Below, piece after piece: positions 44,056-53,543 of a stretch of DNA of 64,000 bases; within the stretch, counting starts at the first letter, position 1, and each line of letters opens with the position of its first letter. The notes under the pieces are model-generated. The model was not told the origin of the DNA. It did no database searches and worked only from the letters and a program-made list of their open reading frames with translations. The translations under genes were made by a program, and so were the position numbers. Source of the stretch: CBDFGK01 sp965247075 (GTDB taxonomy: Bacteria > Pseudomonadota > Gammaproteobacteria > Pseudomonadales > Halieaceae); NCBI GenBank assembly GCA_965247075.1, contig CBDFGK010000003.1:1488001-1552000 (forward strand), given 5' to 3'.

Positions 44056-45252
44056 TCAACCTGGCCCTGTTGCCGCTGCTGAATCGATCAACCGGGTTTC
44101 GCAACCTGGCGATGGCTGCACAGGAATAAGCCGCGCCAAGCCAAGGGATATCAGCGCAAATCCCGCACCGGTGAGAAAGACCGCCGCCGGCGCTATCAGC
44201 CAGACCGCACCCAGTACCACCGGCACAACCACCGCAGCGATGTGATTGATGGTAAAGCTGACTCCGGCGTTACCCGCTATATCAGCTGGATCGGCGATTT
44301 TCTGGAAGTAGGTGTGGATGGCAATCGCCAGCGAAAAAAGGAAATGGTCGACAATGAACAGGGTCGCCGCCAGCCAGGCGTGGCTGACCACGGCGTAGCT
44401 GGAGAAGACCAGCAGCAGGCCAATGTATTCCAGAGTGAGGGCGCGACGCTCGCCAACACGGCCAATCCAGGCACCAATGCGCGGCGCAAAAAACAAGTTG
44501 AAAACATAGTTAAACAGGTACAGGGCACTAATATCGCCGACGCTGTAGCCAAACTTTTCTACCATCATAAAGGCGGCAAAGACCATAAATATCTGCCGCC
44601 TGGCGCCGCCCATAAAAGTGAGACCGTAGTACAGCCAGTAACGCTTGCGCAGGATAATTTTCTTGCGCTGCTGGGTGTGCTGCTCAAACTGCGGGAACCA
44701 GCCCCATATGGCTGTTACCAGCAATACACCGATGCCGCCGGCCAGTAAGTACATGTGCCGGTAGGCCCAGCCGAACTGTTCCATCAATATCCAGATACTG
44801 CCGTAGGCGATGAGGGAGGCTATCGCCTTCACCGACAATACGCGGCCCATAAAGTGCGCCGTGTGGTGCTTTGGCAGCCACTGCAGGGTGAGTGATTCGT
44901 TGAGTGCTTCGAAGTAATGGAAGCCGATCGACATGATGACGGTAGTGATATACAGCCCGAGAATACTTGGGAAGTAGCCGGTCACCGCCACGCCGGCGGA
45001 CATCAACAGCAGCGATATCAGGGCCAAGCGCTGCTCCCTGATGAAAATCAGCAGGAATATTACGCTGAAGGTCAAAAAACCGGGCACTTCGCGCAGGCTC
45101 TGCAGGATGCCGATTTCCCGGCCTGTGAAGGCGGCCTGTTCGACCACGAAGTTATTTAGTAGCGCATTCCACACCGAGAATGTCAGCGGCATGACGAATG
45201 CCATTGCCAGTAGCATCAAGGCTGGCCGGCGCGGTACCTCAGGCTGGTTCAC
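44056..45252 (-). CDS. MFS transporter
   Basis: 398 residues with about 12 transmembrane segments in two halves and a charged loop near 195-205 (QQRKKIILRKRYW). No substrate motif recognised. Its start overlaps the stop of the aldo/keto reductase gene by 4 bp, so the two are coupled. Confidence 0.85.
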   Translation of the reverse strand: MNQPEVPRRPALMLLAMAFVMPLTFSVWNALLNNFVVEQAAFTGREIGILQSLREVPGFLTFSVIFLLIFIREQRLALISLLLMSAGVAVTGYFPSILGLYITTVIMSIGFHYFEALNESLTLQWLPKHHTAHFMGRVLSVKAIASLIAYGSIWILMEQFGWAYRHMYLLAGGIGVLLVTAIWGWFPQFEQHTQQRKKIILRKRYWLYYGLTFMGGARRQIFMVFAAFMMVEKFGYSVGDISALYLFNYVFNLFFAPRIGAWIGRVGERRALTLEYIGLLLVFSSYAVVSHAWLAATLFIVDHFLFSLAIAIHTYFQKIADPADIAGNAGVSFTINHIAAVVVPVVLGAVWLIAPAAVFLTGAGFALISLGLARLIPVQPSPGCETRLIDSAAATGPG

Positions 45253-46160
45253 AGCGCCTGGTAGATTTTAAGCATGGCCTGTCGTTGGGCCGCGTCGGGA
45301 ACCGGACCAAAATTGGCATTCATATTGTCGCGTATATGGTGCACTCTGGAGGTGGCAGGCACCAGGCAGGTTACGGTCGGGTGGCCGATAATGTATTTGA
45401 GAAAAAATTGCGCCCAGCTTTTACAGCCCAGCTCTGCGGCTAAACCGGGCAGTGGTTGACCCTTGACCTTGCGAAACAAACTGCCACGCTGAAAGGGACG
45501 ATTAATCATCGTCGCCATGCCCCGCTCGGCTGCCAGTGGCAACAGTCGCTGTTCAGCGCGCCTGTTTTCCAGGTTGTAACTGAACTGTACAAAATCCACT
45601 GGCTCCTTGCGCATAATCTGTTCCAGTTCCTCATGGTAGCGCTGGTGGGAGGTGGTGACACCTATGTAGCGCACCCGGCCCTCTTCCTTCCAGCTCTGGA
45701 GTGTTTTGATGTGGGTCTTCCAGTCACGCAGATTGTGAATCTGCATGAGGTCGAATACCGGTACACCCATTAACTCGCTGGATTTTTCCATTTGCGCAAT
45801 GCCGGCCTCGCGGCCGTCGGTCCACACCTTGGTGGCGGCAAAAACCCTGGGCTTTGGCGATAATCCGGACAACAATTGGCCGAGCACAGTCTCGGCCTCT
45901 CCGTACATGGGCGAGGTGTCGATCACACCGCCCTGCTCCGAAAAGAAAATTTCCAGCACGCGGGTCAGGCCCTGCATGGTGGATTTTTTGGTATGGACGT
46001 CAAAGGTTCGCGAAGTTCCCATCCCCACTACCGGCAGGCTCTCGCCGCTGGACGGAATAACACGCTCAATGGGAGTTCTCGCCGCTGCCCGGGCCGGTCC
46101 GATTTGGCTGGCCAGCAACAGGCTGGCGCTGGATGACAGGAACGTCCTGCGATCTAACAT
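45249..46160 (-). CDS. Exported aldo/keto reductase (Tat-like signal)
   Basis: 303 residues starting MLDRRTFLSSSASLLLASQIG, a twin-arginine signal pattern (DRRTFL), so probably exported folded. AKR fold: GGVIDTSPMYGEAE (catalytic Asp and Tyr), TKVW with the active-site Lys, MQIHNLRDW with the catalytic His. It reduces carbonyls with NAD(P)H in most relatives; use of a soluble nicotinamide outside the cytoplasm would be unusual, so the cofactor question is open. Coupled to the MFS gene. Confidence 0.85.
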   Translation of the reverse strand: MLDRRTFLSSSASLLLASQIGPARAAARTPIERVIPSSGESLPVVGMGTSRTFDVHTKKSTMQGLTRVLEIFFSEQGGVIDTSPMYGEAETVLGQLLSGLSPKPRVFAATKVWTDGREAGIAQMEKSSELMGVPVFDLMQIHNLRDWKTHIKTLQSWKEEGRVRYIGVTTSHQRYHEELEQIMRKEPVDFVQFSYNLENRRAEQRLLPLAAERGMATMINRPFQRGSLFRKVKGQPLPGLAAELGCKSWAQFFLKYIIGHPTVTCLVPATSRVHHIRDNMNANFGPVPDAAQRQAMLKIYQAL

Positions 46161-46190
46161 GATGTCTTCTCCCGTGACTGCCGGGTTAGT

Positions 46191-47765
46191 TTACACACTT
46201 TGATTGAGCTCTGTATCGGGTCTCGTTGCATTGGCGTGTTCAGCGAAACCGGTGCCGGCTTCCGCGAACAGGTTGAAGCTGGAAATATCGTATTTTTTGA
46301 GTTCCTCACCCTCTTCACGAAAGCGTACAATCGCGGTAATCAGCCCCCCGTAACCCAGTTCTCGCAACAGCTTGCCAACGACCTTGTTTTCTTCATGATT
46401 GGTGAGCGCCAGCATGACCTGCTCCACCTGGTTCAGGTCCACCACTGCCCAAAAAGCGGGATCGCTGGCATCAGCGGCTACCACCCGCCTGCCTTTAGCA
46501 AAATGCTGTTCCAGTTTGGAGTCGTTATCGTCTACCCCCAGTACCTGCTCGCCATGATGCTCCTGCATGGCGGTATAGGCACCGGTACCAATATTGCCCA
46601 TGCCCAGTACGATAATGGCGGCACCTGAGGTATCGGCTGCCCTGCGCTGCAGCCTGCTACTCTGGAAGCGGCCCAGTGCCTGGTGCCAGCGATAATAGAG
46701 GTCGTGGATGCGCATATTGGCGGCAGAGGACAGCAGGAAGCTCACCGCAATGGTGAGTGACAGGGCCGCCGACCACTGTGCATCCACCAAACCCTGCCTG
46801 GCGGCAATGGCTATTACGATAAGGCCGAACTCACTGAAGTTAGAGAGAGCGACAGAGCTCAACAGGGCCGTGCGTATGGGTGTATGCAGACGCGCCATCA
46901 ACCAGAAGTAGAGCGGTGCTTTAAGTGGTGCCAGCAGACCAATACCTATGGCGATGTAGATCAGCTCCGGGTGTGGCCATCCAGACATGCCGATCACCAG
47001 GAAAAAACCCACCAGGAACAAGTCCTTGAAGTGCAGCAGGTTTTTGCCCAGTTCCTTGGCCTTTTGATTGCCGGCCAGCAAAGTACCGAGGATCAGTGCG
47101 CCCAGATCTCCCTTGACGCCGACCGCTTCGAACAGCTCGGCGCCACCTACCGCCAGCGCCAGGCCGAACAGAGTGAATAGCTCACCGTGACCACACAGGC
47201 TCAATAAGCGAATTATCACGGGTCGCAGTGGAATCAATAACAATAAGCCCAAGGCCGTCCACGCGGGGACTTTACCCGTGGATATGGCTATAAACATCAC
47301 CGCGGCCACGTCTTGCAGGAGCAGTACGCCGATTGCCAGCGAGGCGTGTCGGGAGGACATCTCGCCGCGCTCCTGTAACACCTGTATGGCGAATACCGTG
47401 CTGGAAAAACTCAATGCGAAGGCGATGAGCAGGGCTTGCGGAGTTGCCAGTGTCACCCCGGGCAGCAGTTGGCTTGCCACCAGCAACAGTGGCGTAAAGG
47501 CCATCATCATAATTGCCATATGTGTGAGGGTAGAACCCCACACTTTTACCTCCAGCAAATCGGCGGGCCGCAATTTGAGTCCGATACTGAATAGCAACAG
47601 GGTGACCCCAATATCTGCAAGTTCGATCATTAGCTCTGTCGGCTGGGCGCCCAGCTCATGGAGTACGAAGCCCGCCGCCAAGTAGCCGACCAGGGCCGAC
47701 AGGCCCACCGCGCGAGCTGCCAGTCCACACAGCAATGCACAGAGGATAATAATGGGTTCAAACAT
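46191..47765 (-). CDS. CPA2-family cation/proton antiporter with TrkA-N domain
   Basis: 524 residues from the ATG at 47765 (MFEPIIILCALLCGLAAR), preferred over upstream in-frame starts that overlap the neighbouring gene. About 12 membrane segments (GLKLRPADLL; ALSFSSTVFAIQVL) are followed by a soluble TrkA-N nucleotide-binding domain from about 390 (IIVLGMGNIGTGAYTAM). The layout resembles YbaL/KefB-type K+ or Na+/H+ exchangers gated by NAD(H). Confidence 0.9.
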   Translation of the reverse strand: MFEPIIILCALLCGLAARAVGLSALVGYLAAGFVLHELGAQPTELMIELADIGVTLLLFSIGLKLRPADLLEVKVWGSTLTHMAIMMMAFTPLLLVASQLLPGVTLATPQALLIAFALSFSSTVFAIQVLQERGEMSSRHASLAIGVLLLQDVAAVMFIAISTGKVPAWTALGLLLLIPLRPVIIRLLSLCGHGELFTLFGLALAVGGAELFEAVGVKGDLGALILGTLLAGNQKAKELGKNLLHFKDLFLVGFFLVIGMSGWPHPELIYIAIGIGLLAPLKAPLYFWLMARLHTPIRTALLSSVALSNFSEFGLIVIAIAARQGLVDAQWSAALSLTIAVSFLLSSAANMRIHDLYYRWHQALGRFQSSRLQRRAADTSGAAIIVLGMGNIGTGAYTAMQEHHGEQVLGVDDNDSKLEQHFAKGRRVVAADASDPAFWAVVDLNQVEQVMLALTNHEENKVVGKLLRELGYGGLITAIVRFREEGEELKKYDISSFNLFAEAGTGFAEHANATRPDTELNQSV

Positions 47766-47769
47766 GGCG

Positions 47770-48153
47770 CTAATCCATACCCGCGTGGCGGGTGCGAATA
47801 AGTATGTAAATACACATTGTCGCCACCAGGGTGTCGGCGGCAACATGCCACCACAGCAGGGGTTGGTGAATATTGTCAAGCAGTCGGGGAATACCGAATG
47901 CGGCGCCGGCTGCGGGCAGCACGCTGGCTATCCACAGGGTGAAACGCGATTGACCGGAAAGCCCCAGTCCTGTCAGCAGATAGAACATACCCAGCAGTGC
48001 GGCTATCACCACATCTGCTCCTAATTTCACAAACCAGAGTTGGCCTATATGGGTGAGCCCGGACAGTAACATTAAGGCGGCGGTTACATTGCGAATTTTG
48101 CGTGTCGCGTAGACGGGCACTGTCTCTATTTCCTTGAGAGTTTCACAAGGCAA
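47770..48153 (-). CDS. Small hypothetical membrane protein
   Basis: 127 residues with four predicted membrane helices (about 24-45, 48-66, 70-92, 96-118). No family recognised. Four bases upstream of the antiporter start and on the same strand, so probably cotranscribed. Confidence 0.65.
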   Translation of the reverse strand: MPCETLKEIETVPVYATRKIRNVTAALMLLSGLTHIGQLWFVKLGADVVIAALLGMFYLLTGLGLSGQSRFTLWIASVLPAAGAAFGIPRLLDNIHQPLLWWHVAADTLVATMCIYILIRTRHAGMD

Positions 48154-48186
48154 GAATGTACACAGGATTTGCCTGATCGGCCAGTG

Positions 48187-49116
48187 TCAGCTGCTGTTGG
48201 CGGAAAGCGCCCGGGCTACCGCAGATTGGCTCGGCCGCTGTAACTGGGCTGAAATGAAGTTTCCTGCGGCGACCAGCCTGGACAGGTTTATGCCACTTTC
48301 AATGCCCAGGCCATCCAGCAGGTATACCAGGTCTTCGGTAGCAACGTTGCCGCTGGCTCCCCTGGCATAGGGGCAGCCACCCAACCCGGAGACGGAGGCG
48401 TCAATGGTGGCGATGCCGTGTTGCAGTGCTACCAGGATATTGGCCAGCGCCTGGCCATAAGTGTCGTGGCAGTGCACAGCCAGTTTGTTGGCCGGAATAT
48501 CGGCGAGTAAGGTCTGTAGCAGTGCTGTCATGGTGCCGGCTGAGCCCGTGCCTATGGTGTCACCCAGAGAAACCTCGTAACAGCCCATATTCAGCAGCGC
48601 CTGGGTCACGGCAAGAGTTTGCGCCGGCGCCACCTGTCCCTCGTAAGGGCAGCCCAGCACACAGGAGGCATAGCCGCGTACCGGTATGCCTGCCTCTTGA
48701 GCCGCCGACATAACCGCTTTGAAGCGCTGTAGACTTGCCTCGATGCTACAGTTGATATTCTTTTGGCTAAAAGTTTCCGAGACGGCTGCGAACACGGCCA
48801 CTTCATCTGCCCCAGCCGCCAGCGCCCGCTCGAATCCTTGCAAATTGGGCGTTAGTGCCACATAGCGAACACCTTCCCGACGCCGCAGGCCCGCAAAAAC
48901 CTGTTCGCTGTTGGCCATTTGCGGAATCCACTTCGGATTCACAAAACTGCCTGCTTCAATTGATCTCAGACCGGCGCTTGCCAGCTGTTGAATGAGCTCG
49001 ATACGCGTGCCTACCTCAATAAGCCGGTCTTCGTTCTGCAAACCGTCGCGGGGTCCCACCTCGACGATTCGAACCTGCGAGGGCAGTGCCATGGAGAGTG
49101 CCATGGATAGTGGCAT
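48187..49116 (-). CDS. liuE: Hydroxymethylglutaryl-CoA lyase
   Basis: 309 residues. VRIVEVGPRDGLQNE (metal Asp and catalytic Arg), SFVNPKWIPQMA, VLGCPYEGQV, AVHCHDTYGQALAN (metal His pair) and GLGGCPYARGASGNVATEDLVYLL (catalytic Cys) are all present. Last step of leucine breakdown, giving acetyl-CoA and acetoacetate. Start codons MPLSMALSMAL offer several Met choices; a later one may be used. Two bases after liuD. Confidence 0.95.
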   Translation of the reverse strand: MPLSMALSMALPSQVRIVEVGPRDGLQNEDRLIEVGTRIELIQQLASAGLRSIEAGSFVNPKWIPQMANSEQVFAGLRRREGVRYVALTPNLQGFERALAAGADEVAVFAAVSETFSQKNINCSIEASLQRFKAVMSAAQEAGIPVRGYASCVLGCPYEGQVAPAQTLAVTQALLNMGCYEVSLGDTIGTGSAGTMTALLQTLLADIPANKLAVHCHDTYGQALANILVALQHGIATIDASVSGLGGCPYARGASGNVATEDLVYLLDGLGIESGINLSRLVAAGNFISAQLQRPSQSAVARALSANSS

Positions 49117-49118
49117 GC

Positions 49119-51128
49119 TTATTCCTCCGCCTTAAAGTTGAGTAGTTCTGCATCGCCATCGACCAGGTCGCCGCTCTGGAAGTAAAACTGACTGACCACG
49201 CCCCTTGCCGGAGCACGGATAGTATGTTCCATTTTCATAGCTTCCATTACCAATAGTGGCGTATCGGCTTCAACCACCTGCCCGGTCTCGACCAGCAGAG
49301 CGCTGACAATACCGTTCATCGGTGCGCGGGGATTGCCGCCCGGTTCGTCGCTGTCGTCGCTACCGGTATCGGTCTCAGCCAGGCTGAAGTGGAAGGCGCC
49401 GTCGCGGCGGTAAGCTGACCAGGTTGCGTCGTGACTGGCGATGCTCAACTTCTGGCGAAAGCCATCGATGTCAGCCTGTAGTTGATCGCCATTGAGCCGG
49501 CCTGTCACCCGGGCCGTATGCCCTTCATAGTGTAACCGGTAGCTAGTCCGATGCTTGGTGCCGACCTGCTCGGCGGTAATTTCTACGTTCCTGTCACGGT
49601 AATTAATGTTGATGCGATGCAGGTGCGGCTCATTCATCCGCCAGGCGGTATGGGCGTGCCAGGGAGAGCAGGGATCAGCATGCCGGCGGGCGGCTGCCTG
49701 TGCCTCATTGTTGCGTGCCAACAGCAAATACAGGGCGGCCAGCGCCAGCTCCTCGGGTTCGTCGGCGGCTTCCTGTTTGAAGATCTGCGAGTGATTTTTT
49801 TCAATGAAACCGGTGTCCAACTCAGCGGCGCCAAACGCGTCGCAGGTAGTGATGTTGTAGAGAAAATCAATATTGGTAGTCAGCCCTGCCACGCGGTATT
49901 CGGCCAGGGCACTGGCCAGGCGCCGAATCGCCTGCCGGCGATCTGTATCCCAGACTATGAGCTTGGCAATCATGGGGTCGTAGTGCACGCTGACCTCATC
50001 GCCCTGACGTACGCCGGTATCGATGCGGATGTTGTCAGATTCTTCTGGGGTGCTCAGAAAAGCCACGCTGCCAGTGGCGGGCATAAAATTCTGAGCGGGG
50101 TCTTCGGCGTATATGCGTGCTTCCAGGGCATGGCCACTGGTTTTGACAGCAGCTTGTAGTTTGGGCAGCTGTGAACCGTTGGCGATCTGTAACTGCCATT
50201 CGACCAGGTCCTCGCCGGTGATCATTTCGGTGACCGGGTGCTCCACTTGCAGGCGGGTATTCATCTCCATGAAGTAGTAGGAGCCATCTTCATCGAGCAA
50301 AAATTCAATCGTACCGGCGCCGCAGTAATCTATCGCCTGTGCAGCGCGCACGGCTGTTTCGCCCATCTGCCGGCGCAACTCATCGGCCAGGCCGGGAGCC
50401 GGCGCTTCTTCGATCACCTTCTGGTGACGCCGCTGAATAGAGCAATCCCGGTCTGCCAAGTAGACGCCGTTGCCGTGGCTGTCACAGAACACCTGGACTT
50501 CTACATGGCGCGGTTTGGTCAGGTACTTCTCAACCAGCATATTATCGTCGCCGAAGCTGCTCATCGATTCGCGCCGGGCTGCTGCCAGTTCTTCGTCGAA
50601 GCGAGCCTCGTCGTGCACCTGGCGCATGCCCTTGCCGCCGCCGCCGGCCACCGCCTTGAGAAGTACCGGGAAGCCGATTTTCCTGGCTTCCTCCAGTAGC
50701 AGGGATTTGTCCTGGTCAGCGCCGTGGTAACCGGGCACCAGAGGGACCCCGGCTTGCTCCATGATTTGTTTGGCGGCGGACTTGGAGCCCATGGCCTCGA
50801 TCGCCGGCGCCGGGGGGCCGATGAAAATAATATCGGCCTGTTCACAGGCCCGACAAAAATTGGCGTTTTCCGATAGAAAACCGTAGCCCGGGTGGATTGC
50901 CTCAGCACCGGTTTGCTGTGCTGAGGTAAGCACTTTTTCTGCCAGCAAGTACGATTCGCGGGCCGGTGCTGCGCCGATGTACACCGCCTCGTCGGCCATG
51001 TCCACGTGCATGGAGTCCCGGTCAGCATCGGAATAGACGGCCACGGTGGCAATGCCTAGTCGACGCGCCGTTTTGATAATGCGGCAGGCGATTTCGCCAC
51101 GGTTGGCGATTAATATCCTGTTAAACAT
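49119..51128 (-). CDS. liuD: Methylcrotonyl-CoA carboxylase, biotin-containing alpha subunit
   Basis: 669 residues from the ATG at 51128 (MFNRILIANRGEIACR), overlapping the liuC stop by 8 bp. Biotin carboxylase domain (about 1-450: KAVAGGGGKGMR, EMNTRLQVEHPVTE) and C-terminal biotinyl domain with the acceptor Lys in LVMEAMKMEH. It carboxylates biotin for the beta subunit encoded by liuB. Confidence 0.95.
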   Translation of the reverse strand: MFNRILIANRGEIACRIIKTARRLGIATVAVYSDADRDSMHVDMADEAVYIGAAPARESYLLAEKVLTSAQQTGAEAIHPGYGFLSENANFCRACEQADIIFIGPPAPAIEAMGSKSAAKQIMEQAGVPLVPGYHGADQDKSLLLEEARKIGFPVLLKAVAGGGGKGMRQVHDEARFDEELAAARRESMSSFGDDNMLVEKYLTKPRHVEVQVFCDSHGNGVYLADRDCSIQRRHQKVIEEAPAPGLADELRRQMGETAVRAAQAIDYCGAGTIEFLLDEDGSYYFMEMNTRLQVEHPVTEMITGEDLVEWQLQIANGSQLPKLQAAVKTSGHALEARIYAEDPAQNFMPATGSVAFLSTPEESDNIRIDTGVRQGDEVSVHYDPMIAKLIVWDTDRRQAIRRLASALAEYRVAGLTTNIDFLYNITTCDAFGAAELDTGFIEKNHSQIFKQEAADEPEELALAALYLLLARNNEAQAAARRHADPCSPWHAHTAWRMNEPHLHRININYRDRNVEITAEQVGTKHRTSYRLHYEGHTARVTGRLNGDQLQADIDGFRQKLSIASHDATWSAYRRDGAFHFSLAETDTGSDDSDEPGGNPRAPMNGIVSALLVETGQVVEADTPLLVMEAMKMEHTIRAPARGVVSQFYFQSGDLVDGDAELLNFKAEE

Positions 51129-51927
51129 TGTCTGATCTCCAGGGTGCGGCACGCTTCTCCAAAAATGCCTTGAGGCCTTGCTGGCCCTCTTCGGAAACAC
51201 GAATAGCGGCGATACGTGCGCAGCTGTCTTCTATCAATTCTGCCGTGATGGCTTGGTCCGCGTAATCCAGCACCAGGCGCTTGCCGTCCCGGGCGGCCTG
51301 TGGGCCGTTGGCGAGCAGTATTTCAATCATCGCTGCGACGCTTTCGTCCAGTTGTTGCGCGGTAACTACCTGGCTTAGCAAGCCCAGTGCAGCCGCCGTC
51401 TCTGCGTCTATGACCTCAGCGGTAATAAAATAGCGCCGCGCCGCTCGCTGGCCCATGGCTGCAATGACATAGGGGCTGATGGTGGCGGGGATCAAACCGA
51501 TTTTGACTTCGGACAAACAGAATTTGGCGTACTCCGAGCCGATGGCGAGATCACAGCAGGCCACCAGGCCGACTGCGCCGCCGTAAGCGGCCCCCTGTAC
51601 CCTGGCAATAGTGGGTTGCGGCATGGCGTTGAGTTTACGCAGCATCTCGGCCAGGGCGCGCGCATCGGCAAGGTTTTCCGCATGGCTGTAGGTGGCCATT
51701 CTCTGCATCCAGGCCAAATCGGCACCGGCGGAAAAGCTGCGTCCCGCGGACGCCAGCACCATTACCTTGATGCTTGAATCTGCCGCAATGCCGGCAAAGG
51801 CGCTGTCGAGCTCAGCGATGATGCCGTCGTCAAAGGCGTTGTGCCTGTCGGCGCGATTGAGGCACACAGTAGCCACGCCGCGCTCGTCTATGTTGGTAAT
51901 AACAGTGGCTTGCGGCATCTGGCTCAC
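51121..51927 (-). CDS. liuC: Methylglutaconyl-CoA hydratase
   Basis: 268 residues of the enoyl-CoA hydratase family: CLNRADRHNAFDDGI, ASAGRSFSAGADLAWM (oxyanion hole), RVQGAAYGGAVGLVACCDLAIG and FCLSEVKIGLIPATISPYV. Position between liuB and liuD and 4-bp overlaps with neighbours support the methylglutaconyl-CoA hydratase role rather than fatty-acid oxidation. Confidence 0.93.
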   Translation of the reverse strand: MSQMPQATVITNIDERGVATVCLNRADRHNAFDDGIIAELDSAFAGIAADSSIKVMVLASAGRSFSAGADLAWMQRMATYSHAENLADARALAEMLRKLNAMPQPTIARVQGAAYGGAVGLVACCDLAIGSEYAKFCLSEVKIGLIPATISPYVIAAMGQRAARRYFITAEVIDAETAAALGLLSQVVTAQQLDESVAAMIEILLANGPQAARDGKRLVLDYADQAITAELIEDSCARIAAIRVSEEGQQGLKAFLEKRAAPWRSDNV

Positions 51928-53531
51928 ATCCTGAAAATGCCGAAGCGAGTATCGGCTATCGGCTTGTTAAGGCAGGCGGACAGGGCCAGTCCCAGCACCA
52001 TGCGGGTGTCCGCAGGATCGATAACACCGTCATCCCACAACCTCGCCGAGGCGTAGTAGGGGTGTCCCTGGGTCTCATAGTTGTCGAGAATCGGTTGCTT
52101 GAATTGCTGTTCTTCCGCCTCGCTCCAGTCTTCGCCGGCCGCTTCCTTTTGATCGCGTTTAATCTGCGCGAGCACGCCGGCAGCTTGCTCACCGCCCATT
52201 ACTGAGATGCGGGCATTGGGCCACATGAACAGAAAGCGAGGGTCGTAGGAGCGCCCGCACATGCCGTAGTTGCCGGCACCGAAAGAGCCGCCAATGAGCA
52301 CCGTCAGCTTGGGAACTTCCGCACAGGCCACAGCGTTGACCATTTTTGCACCATGCTTGGCAATACCGCCGGCTTCATATTGTTTTCCAACCATAAAGCC
52401 GGTGATGTTTTGCAGGAACAGCAGCGGAATTTTGCGCTGCGCGCACAATTCGATGAAGTGCGCACCTTTCTGTGCAGACTCCCCAAATAAAATGCCATTG
52501 TTAGCGACAATGCCAATGGGGTAGCCGTGCAGCCTGGCGAAACCACACACCAGTGTGGTGCCATAGAGGGCTTTGAATTCGTCAAAGTCTGAACCGTCGA
52601 CCAGCCTGGCAATGATCTCGCGGACGTCGTAGGGCCGGCGCGTATCCTTGGGAATGATGCCGTAGATTTCATCGGCATCGAATAGGGGCTCCTGGCTGGG
52701 GCGTACATCCAGCTCTACGTTTTTCACGCGATTGAGCCGGCCTATGGACTGGCGCACCAGTTGCAGGGCGTGGTTATCGTTGTTGGCGTAGTGATCTGTG
52801 ACACCAGAGGTGCGACAGTGAATGTCGGCGCCGCCGAGTTCCTCTGCGGAGACAATTTCTCCGGTGGCTGCCTTGACCAGTGGTGGACCGGCCAGAAAAA
52901 TGGTGCCCTGCTGCTTCACGATGATGGATTCATCGGCCATTGACGGGAGATAGGCACCGCCGGCGGTGCAGGAACCGAGCACGGCCGCTATCTGCGCAAT
53001 GCCCTGAGCCGACATGCGTGCCTGGTTGTAAAAGGCGCGACCAAAGTGTTCGCGATCAGGGAACACGTCCGCCTGCATTGGCAAATAGGCGCCACCTGAA
53101 TCTACCAGGTAGATGCAGGGCAAATTGTTCTCCGCGGCGATACGCTGGGCGCGGTCCTGCTTTTTGACGGTGAGCGGATAGTAAGTGCCGCCCTTGACCG
53201 TGGCGTCGTTGACGAAAATCATGCACTCCTGACCATTCACCCGGCCTATGCCGGTGATGATGCCGGCGGCAGGCACATTGTCGTCGTAGACCTGGTGGGC
53301 GGCCAGTTGCGAGAGTTCCAGAAAGGGCGAGCCGTCATCCAGTACCGCATCCAGCCGCTCCCGTGGCAGTAGTTTGCCGCGGGCCTTGTGGCGTTGCCGG
53401 TATTTCTCACCGCCACCCAGTTTGATCTGGGCGACCAGTTCACGCAGGTCGTCGACCTGGGCTTGCAGGTGCTCACGGTTCTCATCGAAACCGGCAGCGC
53501 GGGTGTTTATCCTGCTTTCTAAAATCGTCAT
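51924..53531 (-). CDS. liuB: Methylcrotonyl-CoA carboxylase, carboxyltransferase beta subunit
   Basis: 535 residues, the usual length. KARGKLLPRERLD, YLVDSGGAYLPMQADVFPD (acyl-CoA oxyanion region) and GGSFGAGNYGMCGRSYDPRFLFMWPNA near the biotin site. It transfers CO2 from biotin to 3-methylcrotonyl-CoA. Stop overlaps the liuC start by 4 bp. Confidence 0.96.
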   Translation of the reverse strand: MTILESRINTRAAGFDENREHLQAQVDDLRELVAQIKLGGGEKYRQRHKARGKLLPRERLDAVLDDGSPFLELSQLAAHQVYDDNVPAAGIITGIGRVNGQECMIFVNDATVKGGTYYPLTVKKQDRAQRIAAENNLPCIYLVDSGGAYLPMQADVFPDREHFGRAFYNQARMSAQGIAQIAAVLGSCTAGGAYLPSMADESIIVKQQGTIFLAGPPLVKAATGEIVSAEELGGADIHCRTSGVTDHYANNDNHALQLVRQSIGRLNRVKNVELDVRPSQEPLFDADEIYGIIPKDTRRPYDVREIIARLVDGSDFDEFKALYGTTLVCGFARLHGYPIGIVANNGILFGESAQKGAHFIELCAQRKIPLLFLQNITGFMVGKQYEAGGIAKHGAKMVNAVACAEVPKLTVLIGGSFGAGNYGMCGRSYDPRFLFMWPNARISVMGGEQAAGVLAQIKRDQKEAAGEDWSEAEEQQFKQPILDNYETQGHPYYASARLWDDGVIDPADTRMVLGLALSACLNKPIADTRFGIFRM

Positions 53532-53543
53532 AGCGCCAATCCC

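Noticed and set aside
49551..50159. 202-codon plus-strand frame inside liuD
   Set aside because: Antisense of the biotin carboxylase domain; no independent support.
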